This document shows positions 1 to 5,384 of a stretch of DNA of 6,249 bases, one piece after another. A model generated the notes under the pieces. That model ran no database searches. It was not told where the DNA came from and saw nothing but the letters and a program-made list of their open reading frames with translations. The number at the start of each line of letters is the position of its first letter. The stretch's first letter is position 1. The position numbers and the translations under genes were made by a program. This DNA is from Acidobacteriota bacterium (GTDB lineage Bacteria; Acidobacteriota; Blastocatellia; RBC074). The stretch lies in the NCBI GenBank assembly GCA_013140935.1, contig JABFSD010000824.1:1-6249 (forward strand). The letters are read 5' to 3'.

Positions 1-97
1 ACGTACGCTCGCGCAAGCCGAAATTGACGAAGCCGTCGCGCGCCAAACGTTGAGGCGCGCGACGGCTTCGTCAATTTCGGCTTGCGCGAGCGTACGT
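1..97. repeat. Perfect 44-bp inverted repeat with 9-base loop at window edge
   Basis: Bases 1-44 are the exact reverse complement of bases 54-97; the loop is AAACGTTGA (45-53). The whole structure sits inside the TolC-like coding sequence. Reading leftwards, the protein is normal through NVWRA, then turns into the antisense of its own upstream codons. The innermost stem GCGCGCC/GGCGCGC could have existed naturally and primed a fold-back. A perfect long hairpin exactly at the sequence end is typical of a chimeric or self-primed read, or of an assembly edge. A true hairpin end or an inverted duplication cannot be excluded from sequence alone. Confidence 0.97.
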
Positions 98-1356
98 TGC
101 GCGTCAGCGATTTCGGTGATGTTGGTTAGGCCGTGTTCGTAACGCACCTTTGCCAGCTTGAGCGTATCGCTTGCCGCATTCACCTGCGCGGGCGTATTCG
201 CTGCGATCTGGCGTGCTGTTTCGATCATGGTTTTGGCGCGCGCTTCCTGCGCCTTGAGCGTGTTGACCACTTGATCGTAGCGCGCCTGTTCCGCCGCTAA
301 ATTAAACCCTTCGACTTTGCGCTGCGCCTTGAGCTTGAACCAGTCCGACACGTTCCATGTCATCGTGAAGCCGGTCGCATAGTTAAACGTATCGGGATAA
401 AAACCGCGCGATTCACGAAACGTGCCGTCGAGCCGCGCGCCCGTGCCGCGTCCGAACACTGCCGATTGCCAGTTGAATTTTGGGAAGAATGATTTATCGA
501 GCGTCGTTTGGCGAGCGCGGACTACGTCAAGCGCGGCGGTTTGCGCCATCGCCAATGGATGCGCGCCGAGCGTTTTGTTTTCTACAGGAGCAGGCGCGGG
601 CGTGAATTCGAGCAGCGGGCCGTGATCAATCTGTTTGATGTCGCCGGGCTGACCGATCCATTCGCTGAGCGCGATGCGCGCGAGCGCGGCTTGCTGTTCA
701 GCTTGAATGACGTAGTTCTTCGCCGTGACGACATCAACCGTAGCGCGCGCTAAATCTGAACCCGGACGCAATTGATTATCGGCGAGCGCCTTGACGGCTT
801 GCGTGAAAGTCTCTTGTCGGTCGAGATTGGCGCGCGTGACGCGAACGGCTTGCTCGGCGGCGACTGCGGCGAGAAAGGCATCGGTTGCGGCGATGGTCGC
901 TTCAAATTCTGACAACTCGGCTTGGGCTTTGGCCTGCTTGCTGGTGGCTTGCGCGAGATTGATTTGCGATTGGCGCAATCCGAAATCGAACGGCTCCCAC
1001 GAGACGAGCAAGCCGACGGCGCTGCCCCACGTCGTGCGCGCGGTGCGTTCGCCCAAGTCGGGGCCGGAAATCGCAGGCAAGGTGCTTTGCGGTAACAGCA
1101 CGCCGAATACGTTATTGCGCGACGAACGGTTTTCCTGCGCGAGCAATTCGGTACGCGGCAGTGTGAGGTTGACGCGCGTGAGTTCGACGTTGGCTTCGGC
1201 AGCCTGTTGCGCAGCGCGCGCGGCGCGAATCGCCGGATAGTTTTTTTGCGCGAGTTCGATGGCTTGTTCCAAACGCAAGGGCTGATCTTGCGCACGACTC
1301 GCGGCGTGACAGCACAACACGATGACCCAAGTGAGCCACAGCTTTCGATAAGACAT
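1..1356 (-). CDS. TolC-family outer membrane efflux protein, 3' end missing
   Basis: This is an outer membrane factor of the TolC/OEP family, the outer-membrane and periplasmic tunnel of tripartite export pumps. The frame is open from the ATG at 1356 to the window edge (452 codons, no stop). Residues 1-22 are a Sec signal peptide (basic SYRK, hydrophobic LWLTWVIVLCC, cleavage after SRA before QDQ). Two OEP-type halves follow, roughly residues 27-215 and 235-440. Typical family features are the first-repeat LRLEQAIELAQKNYP, the strand segment WGSAVGLLVSWEPFDFG, its second-repeat counterpart TGFTMTWNVSDW, and the C-terminal helix YEHGLTNITEIADAQRTLAQ ending in NVWRA. From about residue 441 the translation (TASSISACASVR) is not TolC-like: it is the antisense of residues 422-434 produced by the inverted repeat at 1-97, so the true C-terminus is missing. 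No strong Shine-Dalgarno precedes the start. It lies 35 bases after the PPOX gene and is probably in the same operon. No pump partners are in the window, so the substrate is unknown. Confidence 0.93.
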   Translation of the reverse strand, partial: MSYRKLWLTWVIVLCCHAASRAQDQPLRLEQAIELAQKNYPAIRAARAAQQAAEANVELTRVNLTLPRTELLAQENRSSRNNVFGVLLPQSTLPAISGPDLGERTARTTWGSAVGLLVSWEPFDFGLRQSQINLAQATSKQAKAQAELSEFEATIAATDAFLAAVAAEQAVRVTRANLDRQETFTQAVKALADNQLRPGSDLARATVDVVTAKNYVIQAEQQAALARIALSEWIGQPGDIKQIDHGPLLEFTPAPAPVENKTLGAHPLAMAQTAALDVVRARQTTLDKSFFPKFNWQSAVFGRGTGARLDGTFRESRGFYPDTFNYATGFTMTWNVSDWFKLKAQRKVEGFNLAAEQARYDQVVNTLKAQEARAKTMIETARQIAANTPAQVNAASDTLKLAKVRYEHGLTNITEIADAQRTLAQAEIDEAVARLNVWRATASSISACASVR

Positions 1357-1391
1357 AGATTTTTTCGTGAATGAATGCGGGTGAAAAAGAA

Positions 1392-1775
1392 TCAGTCGAA
1401 TTCGATGACGATTCCTGCGCGGGGACGCGAACTGAACTTGGCGAAAAGATTCGCCAGCCGTTTGATGAGACCGTACTTTTGCACAAGCCTGCGTTGCCCC
1501 GCGTCATATTCAGCGGCATCAGTCTGAGGGTCAAGGATGCGCGCGCGGCCTTCGACCCACGCGCCATGCACGTTGCCGCGTGAGTCGCAGGGAGCTACGC
1601 GCACGCGCGGATTGTTGCGGATGCGTTTCACCTTGTATGCGTCAGCCAGCGAGTAACCGAAGAAAGTGCCTTCGTGTTCGACAAACCAGATCGGTGTTTT
1701 TACACCCGCGCCGTCTTTCTTGAACGATTCGAGGCTCAGGTATTTTTCGTTGGTGAATTGCGCAAGGTTGTTCAT
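1392..1775 (-). CDS. PPOX-class (F420-dependent type, Rv2061-like) oxidoreductase
   Basis: This 127-aa cytoplasmic protein has the pyridoxamine 5'-phosphate oxidase-like split barrel. It resembles the short PPOX family typified by mycobacterial Rv2061, predicted to use F420 or a flavin for small-molecule reduction. Visible family features are KYLSLESFKKDGAGVKTPIWF (residues 11-31) with the T-P-[IV]-W-F strand, KVKRIRNNPRVRVAPCD (48-64) with the family's PCDxRG motif at 62-67, then a GxWVEGRARIL strand (71-81). Length is normal for the family. The ATG overlaps the recX stop as ATGA, and GAGGAG lies 8 bases upstream inside recX, so the start is well supported and translation is probably coupled to recX. 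The actual cofactor (F420, FMN or haem) and substrate cannot be read from the sequence. Confidence 0.85.
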   Translation of the reverse strand: MNNLAQFTNEKYLSLESFKKDGAGVKTPIWFVEHEGTFFGYSLADAYKVKRIRNNPRVRVAPCDSRGNVHGAWVEGRARILDPQTDAAEYDAGQRRLVQKYGLIKRLANLFAKFSSRPRAGIVIEFD

Positions 1776-2317
1776 TCAGCAGGCTCCTCATCGAAGTCGG
1801 GTTTGCGGCTTACGGCGCGGACTTTGCGCGCCACTAGATCATAAGCGAAGCCGCGCCGCAGCAAATAATCAAACAGTTTCTTGCTCTCTTCGCGCGAAGC
1901 CGGTGCGCCTTTCAAACGCAGCCGTTTTTCAATCGTGCGATCAAGCAGGCTTTCTTCGCTTTGTTCTTCATAGGCGTTTTCGAGCGCCTGTTGCACGGTC
2001 GTGTTGTCGAGTTGCTGGCGTTTGAGGTCTTGCCGCAGGCGCGTCTTGCCGATTGGTTTGAACGTCAGCCGTGAACGCGCGAAGCTCGCCGCAAATTGTT
2101 CGTCGTTCAAATAGCCGAGTTCGAGCAGGCGTGCGATGACTTGTTCGACAATAGGTTCGTCGGCTTTTTCGAGCAGCCGTTCGCGCAGTCGTGCCACGCC
2201 ACGCGGCTTGGCGGCGAGCAGGCGAAAGGCGCGCGCCAGCGTTTTTTCATACGCCGTTTGTGGTGTGGCAGGCGGCTTATCGGCTTGTGGTTGTGTGCTT
2301 TTACGCGAGCGGAACAT
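1772..2317 (-). CDS. recX: Regulatory protein RecX
   Basis: RecX family (181 aa). RecX binds RecA-DNA filaments and limits their extension, restraining recombination, strand exchange and SOS induction. The protein is made of RecX-type three-helix repeats: residues 22-70 (YEKTLARAFRLLAAKPRG, then the RLRERLLEK helix, then VIARLLELGYLND), residues 71-115 with the diagnostic GYLNDEQFAASFARSR stretch and PIGKTRLRQDLKRQQL, and a final repeat at 120-170 ending LFDYLLRRGFAYDLVARKV. The N-terminal 20 residues are a basic, Pro/Gln-rich extension of no evident function. No Shine-Dalgarno is visible before the ATG, and its 5' leader is probably short. It is the first gene of the leftward cluster. In many bacteria recX follows recA; here recA is not next to it, and instead it diverges from yebC-recU. 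Confidence 0.92.
   Translation of the reverse strand: MFRSRKSTQPQADKPPATPQTAYEKTLARAFRLLAAKPRGVARLRERLLEKADEPIVEQVIARLLELGYLNDEQFAASFARSRLTFKPIGKTRLRQDLKRQQLDNTTVQQALENAYEEQSEESLLDRTIEKRLRLKGAPASREESKKLFDYLLRRGFAYDLVARKVRAVSRKPDFDEEPAE
1784..1789 (-). promoter_or_regulatory. Ribosome binding site of the PPOX gene
   Basis: GAGGAG on the minus strand, 8 bases before the ATG at 1775 and inside the last codons of recX. It fixes the PPOX start and suggests translational coupling. Confidence 0.75.
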
Positions 2318-2343
2318 AGACGCGAAGCAGAATGCAGCAAGCG

Positions 2344-2373
2344 TTTACGCTAGCGCAAGGGGCGTGCTATATT
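2344..2373 (+). promoter_or_regulatory. Probable sigma-70-type promoter of yebC-recU
   Basis: TTTACG (2344-2349, 4 of 6 to the -35 consensus), an 18-base spacer, then TATATT (2368-2373, 5 of 6 to the -10 consensus). Transcription would start near 2380, leaving a leader of about 65 bases before yebC. Confidence 0.5.
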
Positions 2374-2431
2374 CGGATTTACGAGCCAATTCTTATCACC
2401 GCGCAACAAAGCGGGAAGCATCAATAGAAAC

Positions 2432-2436
2432 GAGGT
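2432..2436 (+). promoter_or_regulatory. Ribosome binding site of yebC
   Basis: GAGGT, 9 bases before the ATG at 2446. It supports that start, which also gives the canonical MSGHSKW N-terminus. Confidence 0.7.
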
Positions 2437-2445
2437 CGAACACCC

Positions 2446-3189
2446 ATGTCAGGGCATAGTAAGTGGCATACCATTAAACACAAGAAAGGTGCGCTGGATG
2501 CCAAGCGCGGCAAACTTTTCACCAAACTCATCAAAGAAATCACCATCGCGGCGCGCAGCGGCGGCACGGGCGACGTGAACCAGAACGCGCGGTTGCGCAA
2601 AGCCGTCAGCGACGCCAAAGCGGGCAACATGCCGGCTGACACGATTGATCGCGCAATCAAGCGCGGTACGGGCGAATTGGAAGGCGTGCAATACGACGAA
2701 ATCACGTATGAGGGTTACGCACCCGGCGGCGTAGCGGTGATGGTCGAAGTCACGACCGACAATCGCAATCGCACGGTCGCTGAAATCCGCAGCACCTTCG
2801 CCAAGAACGGCGGCAATCTGGGCGAGACGGGATCGGTCGGATGGATGTTTCATCGCAAAGGCCAAATCATCATTGAAGGCGGCGCGAAAGGCGAAGACGA
2901 GATGATGGAACTTGCACTCGAAGCCGGAGCTGACGACTTTCAGGCCGAAGAAGGCAGCTATCAGATTTTGACTGCGCCCGAAGATTTTTTGACGGTACTC
3001 GACAATATCAAAGCGCAAGGCATCGAACCGATTTCGGCGGAAGTGGCGATGATTCCGCAAAACACTGTGGATTCGCTTGAACCTACCGTTGCCAGAGCAG
3101 TAATGAAACTTTACGACACGCTCGACGATCACGACGACGTACAAAACGTTTATATGAATTACGAGCCAAGCGAAGCCGATATGGAATAG
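2446..3189 (+). CDS. yebC: YebC/PmpR (TACO1) family protein
   Basis: This 247-aa full-length member of the YebC/PmpR/TACO1 family is cytoplasmic. The family was long annotated as transcriptional regulators; more recent work links it to relief of ribosome stalling during translation. The N-terminus [20 protein letters not shown] with the following [12 protein letters not shown] is the family signature (residues 1-32). Next come [20 protein letters not shown] (48-67), [10 protein letters not shown] (71-80), [23 protein letters not shown] (88-110) and the G-S-V-G-WMF element (129-135), and the C-terminal domain ends with [16 protein letters not shown]. Nothing is missing. It is followed after 4 bases by recU. 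In many genomes yebC is followed by ruvC, ruvA and ruvB, so the link with a Holliday junction resolvase is kept but the resolvase type differs. Confidence 0.97.
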   Translation: MSGHSKWHTIKHKKGALDAKRGKLFTKLIKEITIAARSGGTGDVNQNARLRKAVSDAKAGNMPADTIDRAIKRGTGELEGVQYDEITYEGYAPGGVAVMVEVTTDNRNRTVAEIRSTFAKNGGNLGETGSVGWMFHRKGQIIIEGGAKGEDEMMELALEAGADDFQAEEGSYQILTAPEDFLTVLDNIKAQGIEPISAEVAMIPQNTVDSLEPTVARAVMKLYDTLDDHDDVQNVYMNYEPSEADME

Positions 3190-3193
3190 CTTT

Positions 3194-3898
3194 ATGAAAC
3201 TGAAGCGGCGCGGCGCTGAAACCGGCAGCGGGTTTCAGGAAGCCATCAATCAGGTCAATGAGGCTTATGAACGATTGGGCCGCGCCTGCATTACGCGCAA
3301 AGCGATTCCGGGCAAGTATCTGATCGAACGCGGCGAGTCACGACGAGGGCTTGCCGTTCCCGCATTTGAAGTCGCGTCGAACGGCGCGCAGCCACGCGTG
3401 AGTGCCGCCGAAGTCGCGCGCGTCGCCAAAGACAACAAACTCAAAGATTGGCGACGCTTCATTCCCGAATCGAAAGCCGAGCCGGATTACGGCGGCGTGC
3501 TGGCGCCGGATGGCCGCGCGATTTTTTACGACGCGAAGACTACGAAACGCGACGTGCTGGATTTCGATAATTTGCACGCGCATCAGGTTCACTTCCTCGA
3601 ACGGATGGCGCGGCTCGGCGCGGTCGCTGGTTTTCTGGTTGAGTTCAGCGCCCACCGCACGGTTTATTTTTTGCCTGCGCAAGTGCTGGCGCGCTGGCGC
3701 GATGAAGCCGAACGCAAAAGTTTGCCTTACCGATTCTTTACCGACACGTTGACGGTGGCCCCAGCCGGTAAAGGACTCGTCCTGTTCGATTATCTGGCGG
3801 CGATTGCCGCGCAGGAAAAACAATACGGCTGCGATTTCGCGCAGCTTCGTTTGAGCCACACAGCGGCGCGCGCGCGTCGCAAACTTGTGAGTCGCTAA
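3194..3898 (+). CDS. recU: RecU-like Holliday junction resolvase
   Basis: RecU family nuclease (PD-(D/E)xK fold, 234 aa), which cuts four-way Holliday junctions in homologous recombination. RecU of Bacillus also modulates RecA. Order of features: an N-terminal helix with E16 (FQEAINQVNEAYERLGR, 14-30), then ITRKAIP (33-39), matching the basic K-P-x-P segment of Bacillus RecU, then an insertion rich in Ala and basic residues (about 45-95). The nuclease core follows: PDYGGVL (97-103) with D98, then IFYDAKTTK (110-118) with the D113-x-K115 pair. Bacillus RecU has E-x-K at that point, so Asp replaces Glu, which the fold allows. NLHAHQ (126-131) matches the conserved H-A-H-Q, followed by a GAVAGFLVEFS strand. 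The C-terminal 50 residues have no clear match. It starts 4 bases after yebC with only a weak GGA ribosome site, so translation is probably coupled. RecU is best known from Firmicutes and phages; here it sits where ruvC usually does. Confidence 0.85.
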   Translation: MKLKRRGAETGSGFQEAINQVNEAYERLGRACITRKAIPGKYLIERGESRRGLAVPAFEVASNGAQPRVSAAEVARVAKDNKLKDWRRFIPESKAEPDYGGVLAPDGRAIFYDAKTTKRDVLDFDNLHAHQVHFLERMARLGAVAGFLVEFSAHRTVYFLPAQVLARWRDEAERKSLPYRFFTDTLTVAPAGKGLVLFDYLAAIAAQEKQYGCDFAQLRLSHTAARARRKLVSR

Positions 3899-4008
3899 CT
3901 TTCTACGAGCCACGCCGACGCAAGCCGACGTAGTTTCAGCTATTAACTCGAAATGTTCGCCAAACGTTTCTTTTCAGTCACCCTTTGGGTTTGTTTGGAG
4001 GCCATCCT
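3899..4008 (+). other. Intergenic region between recU and the SH3-domain gene
   Basis: This 110-base region contains a tandem-like GCCGACG repeat (3914-3920 and 3924-3930) inside weak flanking CTACG/CGTAG arms (3903-3907 and 3929-3933). No U-tract follows, so it is not a convincing terminator. No clear promoter hexamers were recognised, so whether the next gene is a new transcription unit is open. Confidence 0.4.
3997..4001 (+). promoter_or_regulatory. Ribosome binding site of the SH3-domain gene
   Basis: GGAGG, 7 bases before ATG 4009. This decides the start against the in-frame TTG at 3985, which has no ribosome site and would put the signal peptide further from the N-terminus. Confidence 0.85.
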
Positions 4009-4722
4009 ATGTTTTCCCGCATTCTGTTGTTCTGTCTTTTGTCGCTTTGTGTCGTGCCGAGCTTCGCGCAAAAGAAACGCAAGATTTTCATTCCCGGTCA
4101 ACCGGCGGTCGTCTTCGATGATCGCCTGTCGGCTTTACGCGCCGAACCTGATGCGAAAGCTGCGCTGCAACAGCGCCTTTCACGCGGACGCTCGCTCGGC
4201 GTGTTGGGCGCAACGAAAAACAAAAGCGGTTCATCGTTCCTGCGCGTAGCCGTTTCGCGCAACGTGCGCGGCTGGATTCTTTCCGCCGCTATCGCGCGGC
4301 TGAACAGCGTCGCGGATGGCGAAAAGATGCTGGCGGCGATTGCGGCAACGAAAGACGATTTGCAAAAGATTCGATTGGCGCGCGTATGTGCTGACAGCTT
4401 GCGACTGCCTGCGATTGCGCCGCGCGCATTGCTCGCCTTAGGGCAAGTGGCAGAAAACGCCGCCACGAAACTCAGCCGCGATGCTGATCGTCGTCTGGGC
4501 GACAACGTACCTGATGGCGATTTGAGCAAACGCGATTTTGAGTTGAGCTTCAACGGATTGGATCGTTTCAATCGCGCAGGTGTGACTTTCGATTACGACG
4601 AAGCGAAAGACGTGTTTGTTTATGACGGAGCGGCTTATCGTCAACTGTTGCGCCGCTATCCGCGCAGCGCCGAAGCCACGCCAGCCCGCGAACGTTTGAC
4701 CGCGTTGGGCAAGGCACCCTGA
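4009..4722 (+). CDS. Secreted protein with bacterial SH3-like domain and TPR-like C-terminus
   Basis: This 237-aa exported protein has no assigned function. Residues 1-20 are a Sec signal peptide (MFSRILLFCLLSLCVVPSFA, cleaved before QKK); there is no lipobox. Residues 33-97 look like a bacterial SH3 (SH3b) domain: VVFDDRLSALRAEPDAKAAL, a GRSLGVLG strand, then FLRVAVSRNVRGWILSAAIA, where the G-W-[IV] turn is typical. SH3b domains often bind cell-wall peptides. Residues 105-165 are predicted helical and Ala-rich. Residues 205-230 (GAAYRQLLRRYPRS, then ATPARERL) resemble the last helix pair of a TPR, as in BamD/YbgF-like envelope proteins. The start is set by the strong GGAGG at 3997. The domain calls are by eye. 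A periplasmic or envelope role is inferred from the signal peptide. Confidence 0.8.
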   Translation: MFSRILLFCLLSLCVVPSFAQKKRKIFIPGQPAVVFDDRLSALRAEPDAKAALQQRLSRGRSLGVLGATKNKSGSSFLRVAVSRNVRGWILSAAIARLNSVADGEKMLAAIAATKDDLQKIRLARVCADSLRLPAIAPRALLALGQVAENAATKLSRDADRRLGDNVPDGDLSKRDFELSFNGLDRFNRAGVTFDYDEAKDVFVYDGAAYRQLLRRYPRSAEATPARERLTALGKAP

Positions 4723-4725
4723 GCG

Positions 4726-4755
4726 TTGACGGTATGAAGTAAGCGCGCCTAGACT
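4726..4755 (+). promoter_or_regulatory. Promoter for a possible leaderless mRNA of the 71-aa gene
   Basis: TTGACG (4726-4731, 5 of 6), an 18-base spacer, then TAGACT (4750-4755, 4 of 6). The ATG at 4762 lies 6 bases after the -10 box, where transcription would be expected to begin, and no Shine-Dalgarno is present. Together these suggest an mRNA that starts at or next to its start codon. Confidence 0.45.
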
Positions 4756-4761
4756 CTGCCG

Positions 4762-4977
4762 ATGCGAATCACCAATCACGCCAATCTGTCTGACGAAGCG
4801 TTAGTTGCGCTTGAAGCAGTCGTACCTGCGCACACGACGTTAATGGAAGTCGTCACGTGGGGACGGCAGTTGCATCCGTCGGTGTTTTTGCAGGAAACGA
4901 TTGCGCTGGATGAATACACGCACGAAGTCTTGCTGCGTTGGCGCGAAGGGTTGTGGCTGGTTTACAGCGCTTCCTGA
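4762..4977 (+). CDS. Small hypothetical protein (71 aa), possibly continued past its TGA
   Basis: This small acidic-to-neutral cytoplasmic protein is of no recognised family. The N-terminal half is helical (SDEALVALEAVV, residues 10-21, and LMEVVTWGRQLHPS, 27-40). The C-terminal half alternates as strands: FLQETIALDEYTHEVLLRW, then GLWLVYSAS. It has no signal peptide or membrane segment. The start ATG has no ribosome site but sits directly behind promoter-like boxes (4726-4755). The reading frame after the TGA at 4975-4977 stays open and coding-like to 5127 (HGTIAAVAVWDHQPSAEALL and onward). The full gene may therefore be about 121 aa, broken by a nonsense change or read through. As it stands the 71-aa product is a plausible complete small protein. 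Confidence 0.6.
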   Translation: MRITNHANLSDEALVALEAVVPAHTTLMEVVTWGRQLHPSVFLQETIALDEYTHEVLLRWREGLWLVYSAS

Positions 4978-5005
4978 CACGGAACCATTGCGGCGGTCGC
5001 CGTGT
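4977..5005 (+). other. Hairpin directly downstream of the in-frame TGA
   Basis: ACACGG (4977-4982) pairs with CCGTGT (5000-5005), with a further ACC/GGT pairing inside (4984-4986 with 4995-4997). A mutually exclusive fold is CGGC (4991-4994) with GCCG (4999-5002) closing a GGTC loop that starts 17 bases after the TGA. Structures at this position can influence stop-codon readthrough or act as bacterial SECIS elements, but in GC-rich DNA short stems like these arise easily by chance. Confidence 0.3.
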
Positions 5006-5127
5006 GGGATCATCAACCGAGTGCGGAAGCATTATTGGCGGAACGTCTGAAAACCGGTTGGACGGTGACGCCGAGTTTGTTGCGCGACGGAGCGCAAGTT
5101 TTGGGTGTTGCGTGCAACTTGCATTGA
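5002..5127 (+). CDS. Small ORF (41 aa), separate gene or continuation of the 71-aa gene
   Basis: If separate, it could start at GTG 5002 (residues beginning WDHQPSAEALLAERLKTGW), or at ATT 4987 for 46 aa. It ends with TGA at 5125-5127, 5 bases before the next gene. It contains an amphipathic helix (SAEALLAERLKTG), a W-T-V-T-P-S turn and a C-terminal strand GAQVLGVACNL, which looks like real protein. The frame is the same as that of the 71-aa gene upstream, with only a TGA and 8 sense codons between, and there is no convincing ribosome site for the GTG. That favours its being the tail of one gene. No family is recognised. Confidence 0.45.
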   Translation: MWDHQPSAEALLAERLKTGWTVTPSLLRDGAQVLGVACNLH

Positions 5128-5132
5128 ACGTT

Positions 5133-5384
5133 ATGGCAAGAGGCTGGGAAAGCAAATCCATCGAAGACCAACAGGCCGAAGCCGAACGCGCTGCCGCTGA
5201 AGCGAAGCGAGCTCCGCTCACTGCCGCGCAACAGCGCCGCGAGACGTTGCGCCTTTCGCGCAGTCAGTTACAAAACCAGCTTGAAAACGTTCGCCACGAA
5301 ACACATCGGCAAATGCTGCTTCGTTCTTTGCAGGCGTTGGACGCAGAACTCAATCAACTCGAAAAGGAGAACTTGCATGGCTGA
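5133..5384 (+). CDS. Small coiled-coil hypothetical protein (83 aa)
   Basis: This is a strongly charged, wholly helical protein. After MARGWESKSIEDQ (residues 1-13), a Glu/Ala/Arg-rich helix (14-27) leads to TAAQQRRETLRLSRSQLQ (30-47) and then heptad-like leucines through QALDAELNQLEKE (67-79). It is probably a short coiled coil that dimerises or binds a partner. There is no signal peptide or membrane segment. I chose the ATG at 5133, 5 bases after the previous stop; the frame is open further upstream (to 4938), but that part is an unrelated shadow of the two ORFs before it. No clear ribosome site is visible, so coupling with the upstream ORF is likely. Its last 8 bases overlap the start of the DUF1801 gene. 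The function is unknown. Confidence 0.7.
   Translation: MARGWESKSIEDQQAEAERAAAEAKRAPLTAAQQRRETLRLSRSQLQNQLENVRHETHRQMLLRSLQALDAELNQLEKENLHG
5364..5369 (+). promoter_or_regulatory. Ribosome binding site of the DUF1801 gene
   Basis: AAGGAG, 7 bases before ATG 5377 and inside the 83-aa gene. It selects this start over the in-frame codon at 5281, which would add 32 residues with no relation to the family. Confidence 0.85.

Larger units (their letters stand above)
2318..2445. promoter_or_regulatory. Divergent recX / yebC promoter region
   Basis: This 128-base region between two divergent start codons must hold promoters for both transcription units. A 14-base imperfect palindrome, TTACGCTAGCGCAA (2345-2358, perfect core CGCTAGCG), lies near the recX side. 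Its left part overlaps a -35-like TTTACG for yebC (plus strand). Its right part gives TTGCGC on the minus strand, 18 bases before a weak CATTCT that could serve recX. The palindrome could be an operator coordinating both directions, but no known regulator site (for example a LexA box) was recognised. Confidence 0.5.

Noticed and set aside
750..1567. Several Arg/Ser-rich ORFs in other frames over tolC and PPOX
   Set aside because: They are shadow frames; the TolC and PPOX frames carry the family motifs and signal peptide.
2329..2358. recX promoter TTGCGC - 18 - CATTCT on the minus strand
   Set aside because: The -10 box matches the consensus at only 3 of 6 positions; noted under the divergent region but not called as a feature.
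2449..3144. Long minus-strand open frame (231 codons) opposite yebC
   Set aside because: It is a shadow of the strongly conserved yebC gene, created by codon bias; its product has no recognisable domain or ribosome site.
3338..3913. Long minus-strand open frame (191 codons) opposite recU
   Set aside because: It is antisense to the recognisable RecU core, with a low-complexity Arg-rich product.
3903..3933. Weak stem CTACG/CGTAG after recU as a terminator
   Set aside because: The stem is only 5 bp with a 21-base loop and no T-tract.
3953..4249. Plus-strand ORF of 98 codons starting MFAKRFF, hydrophobic at first
   Set aside because: It overlaps the SH3-domain gene in another frame. The GGAGG at 3997 serves ATG 4009, and the rest is Arg/Ser-rich and not protein-like.
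5094..5122. Inverted repeat GCAAGTT / AACTTGC with a 15-base loop, containing the small palindrome GTTGCGTGCAAC
   Set aside because: It is not followed by a T-tract and lies within a dense gene run, so it is not supported as a terminator. It may be chance.
4938..5132. N-terminal extension of the 83-aa coiled-coil gene
   Set aside because: Residues upstream of ATG 5133 are an out-of-frame reading of the two ORFs before it and show no protein character.
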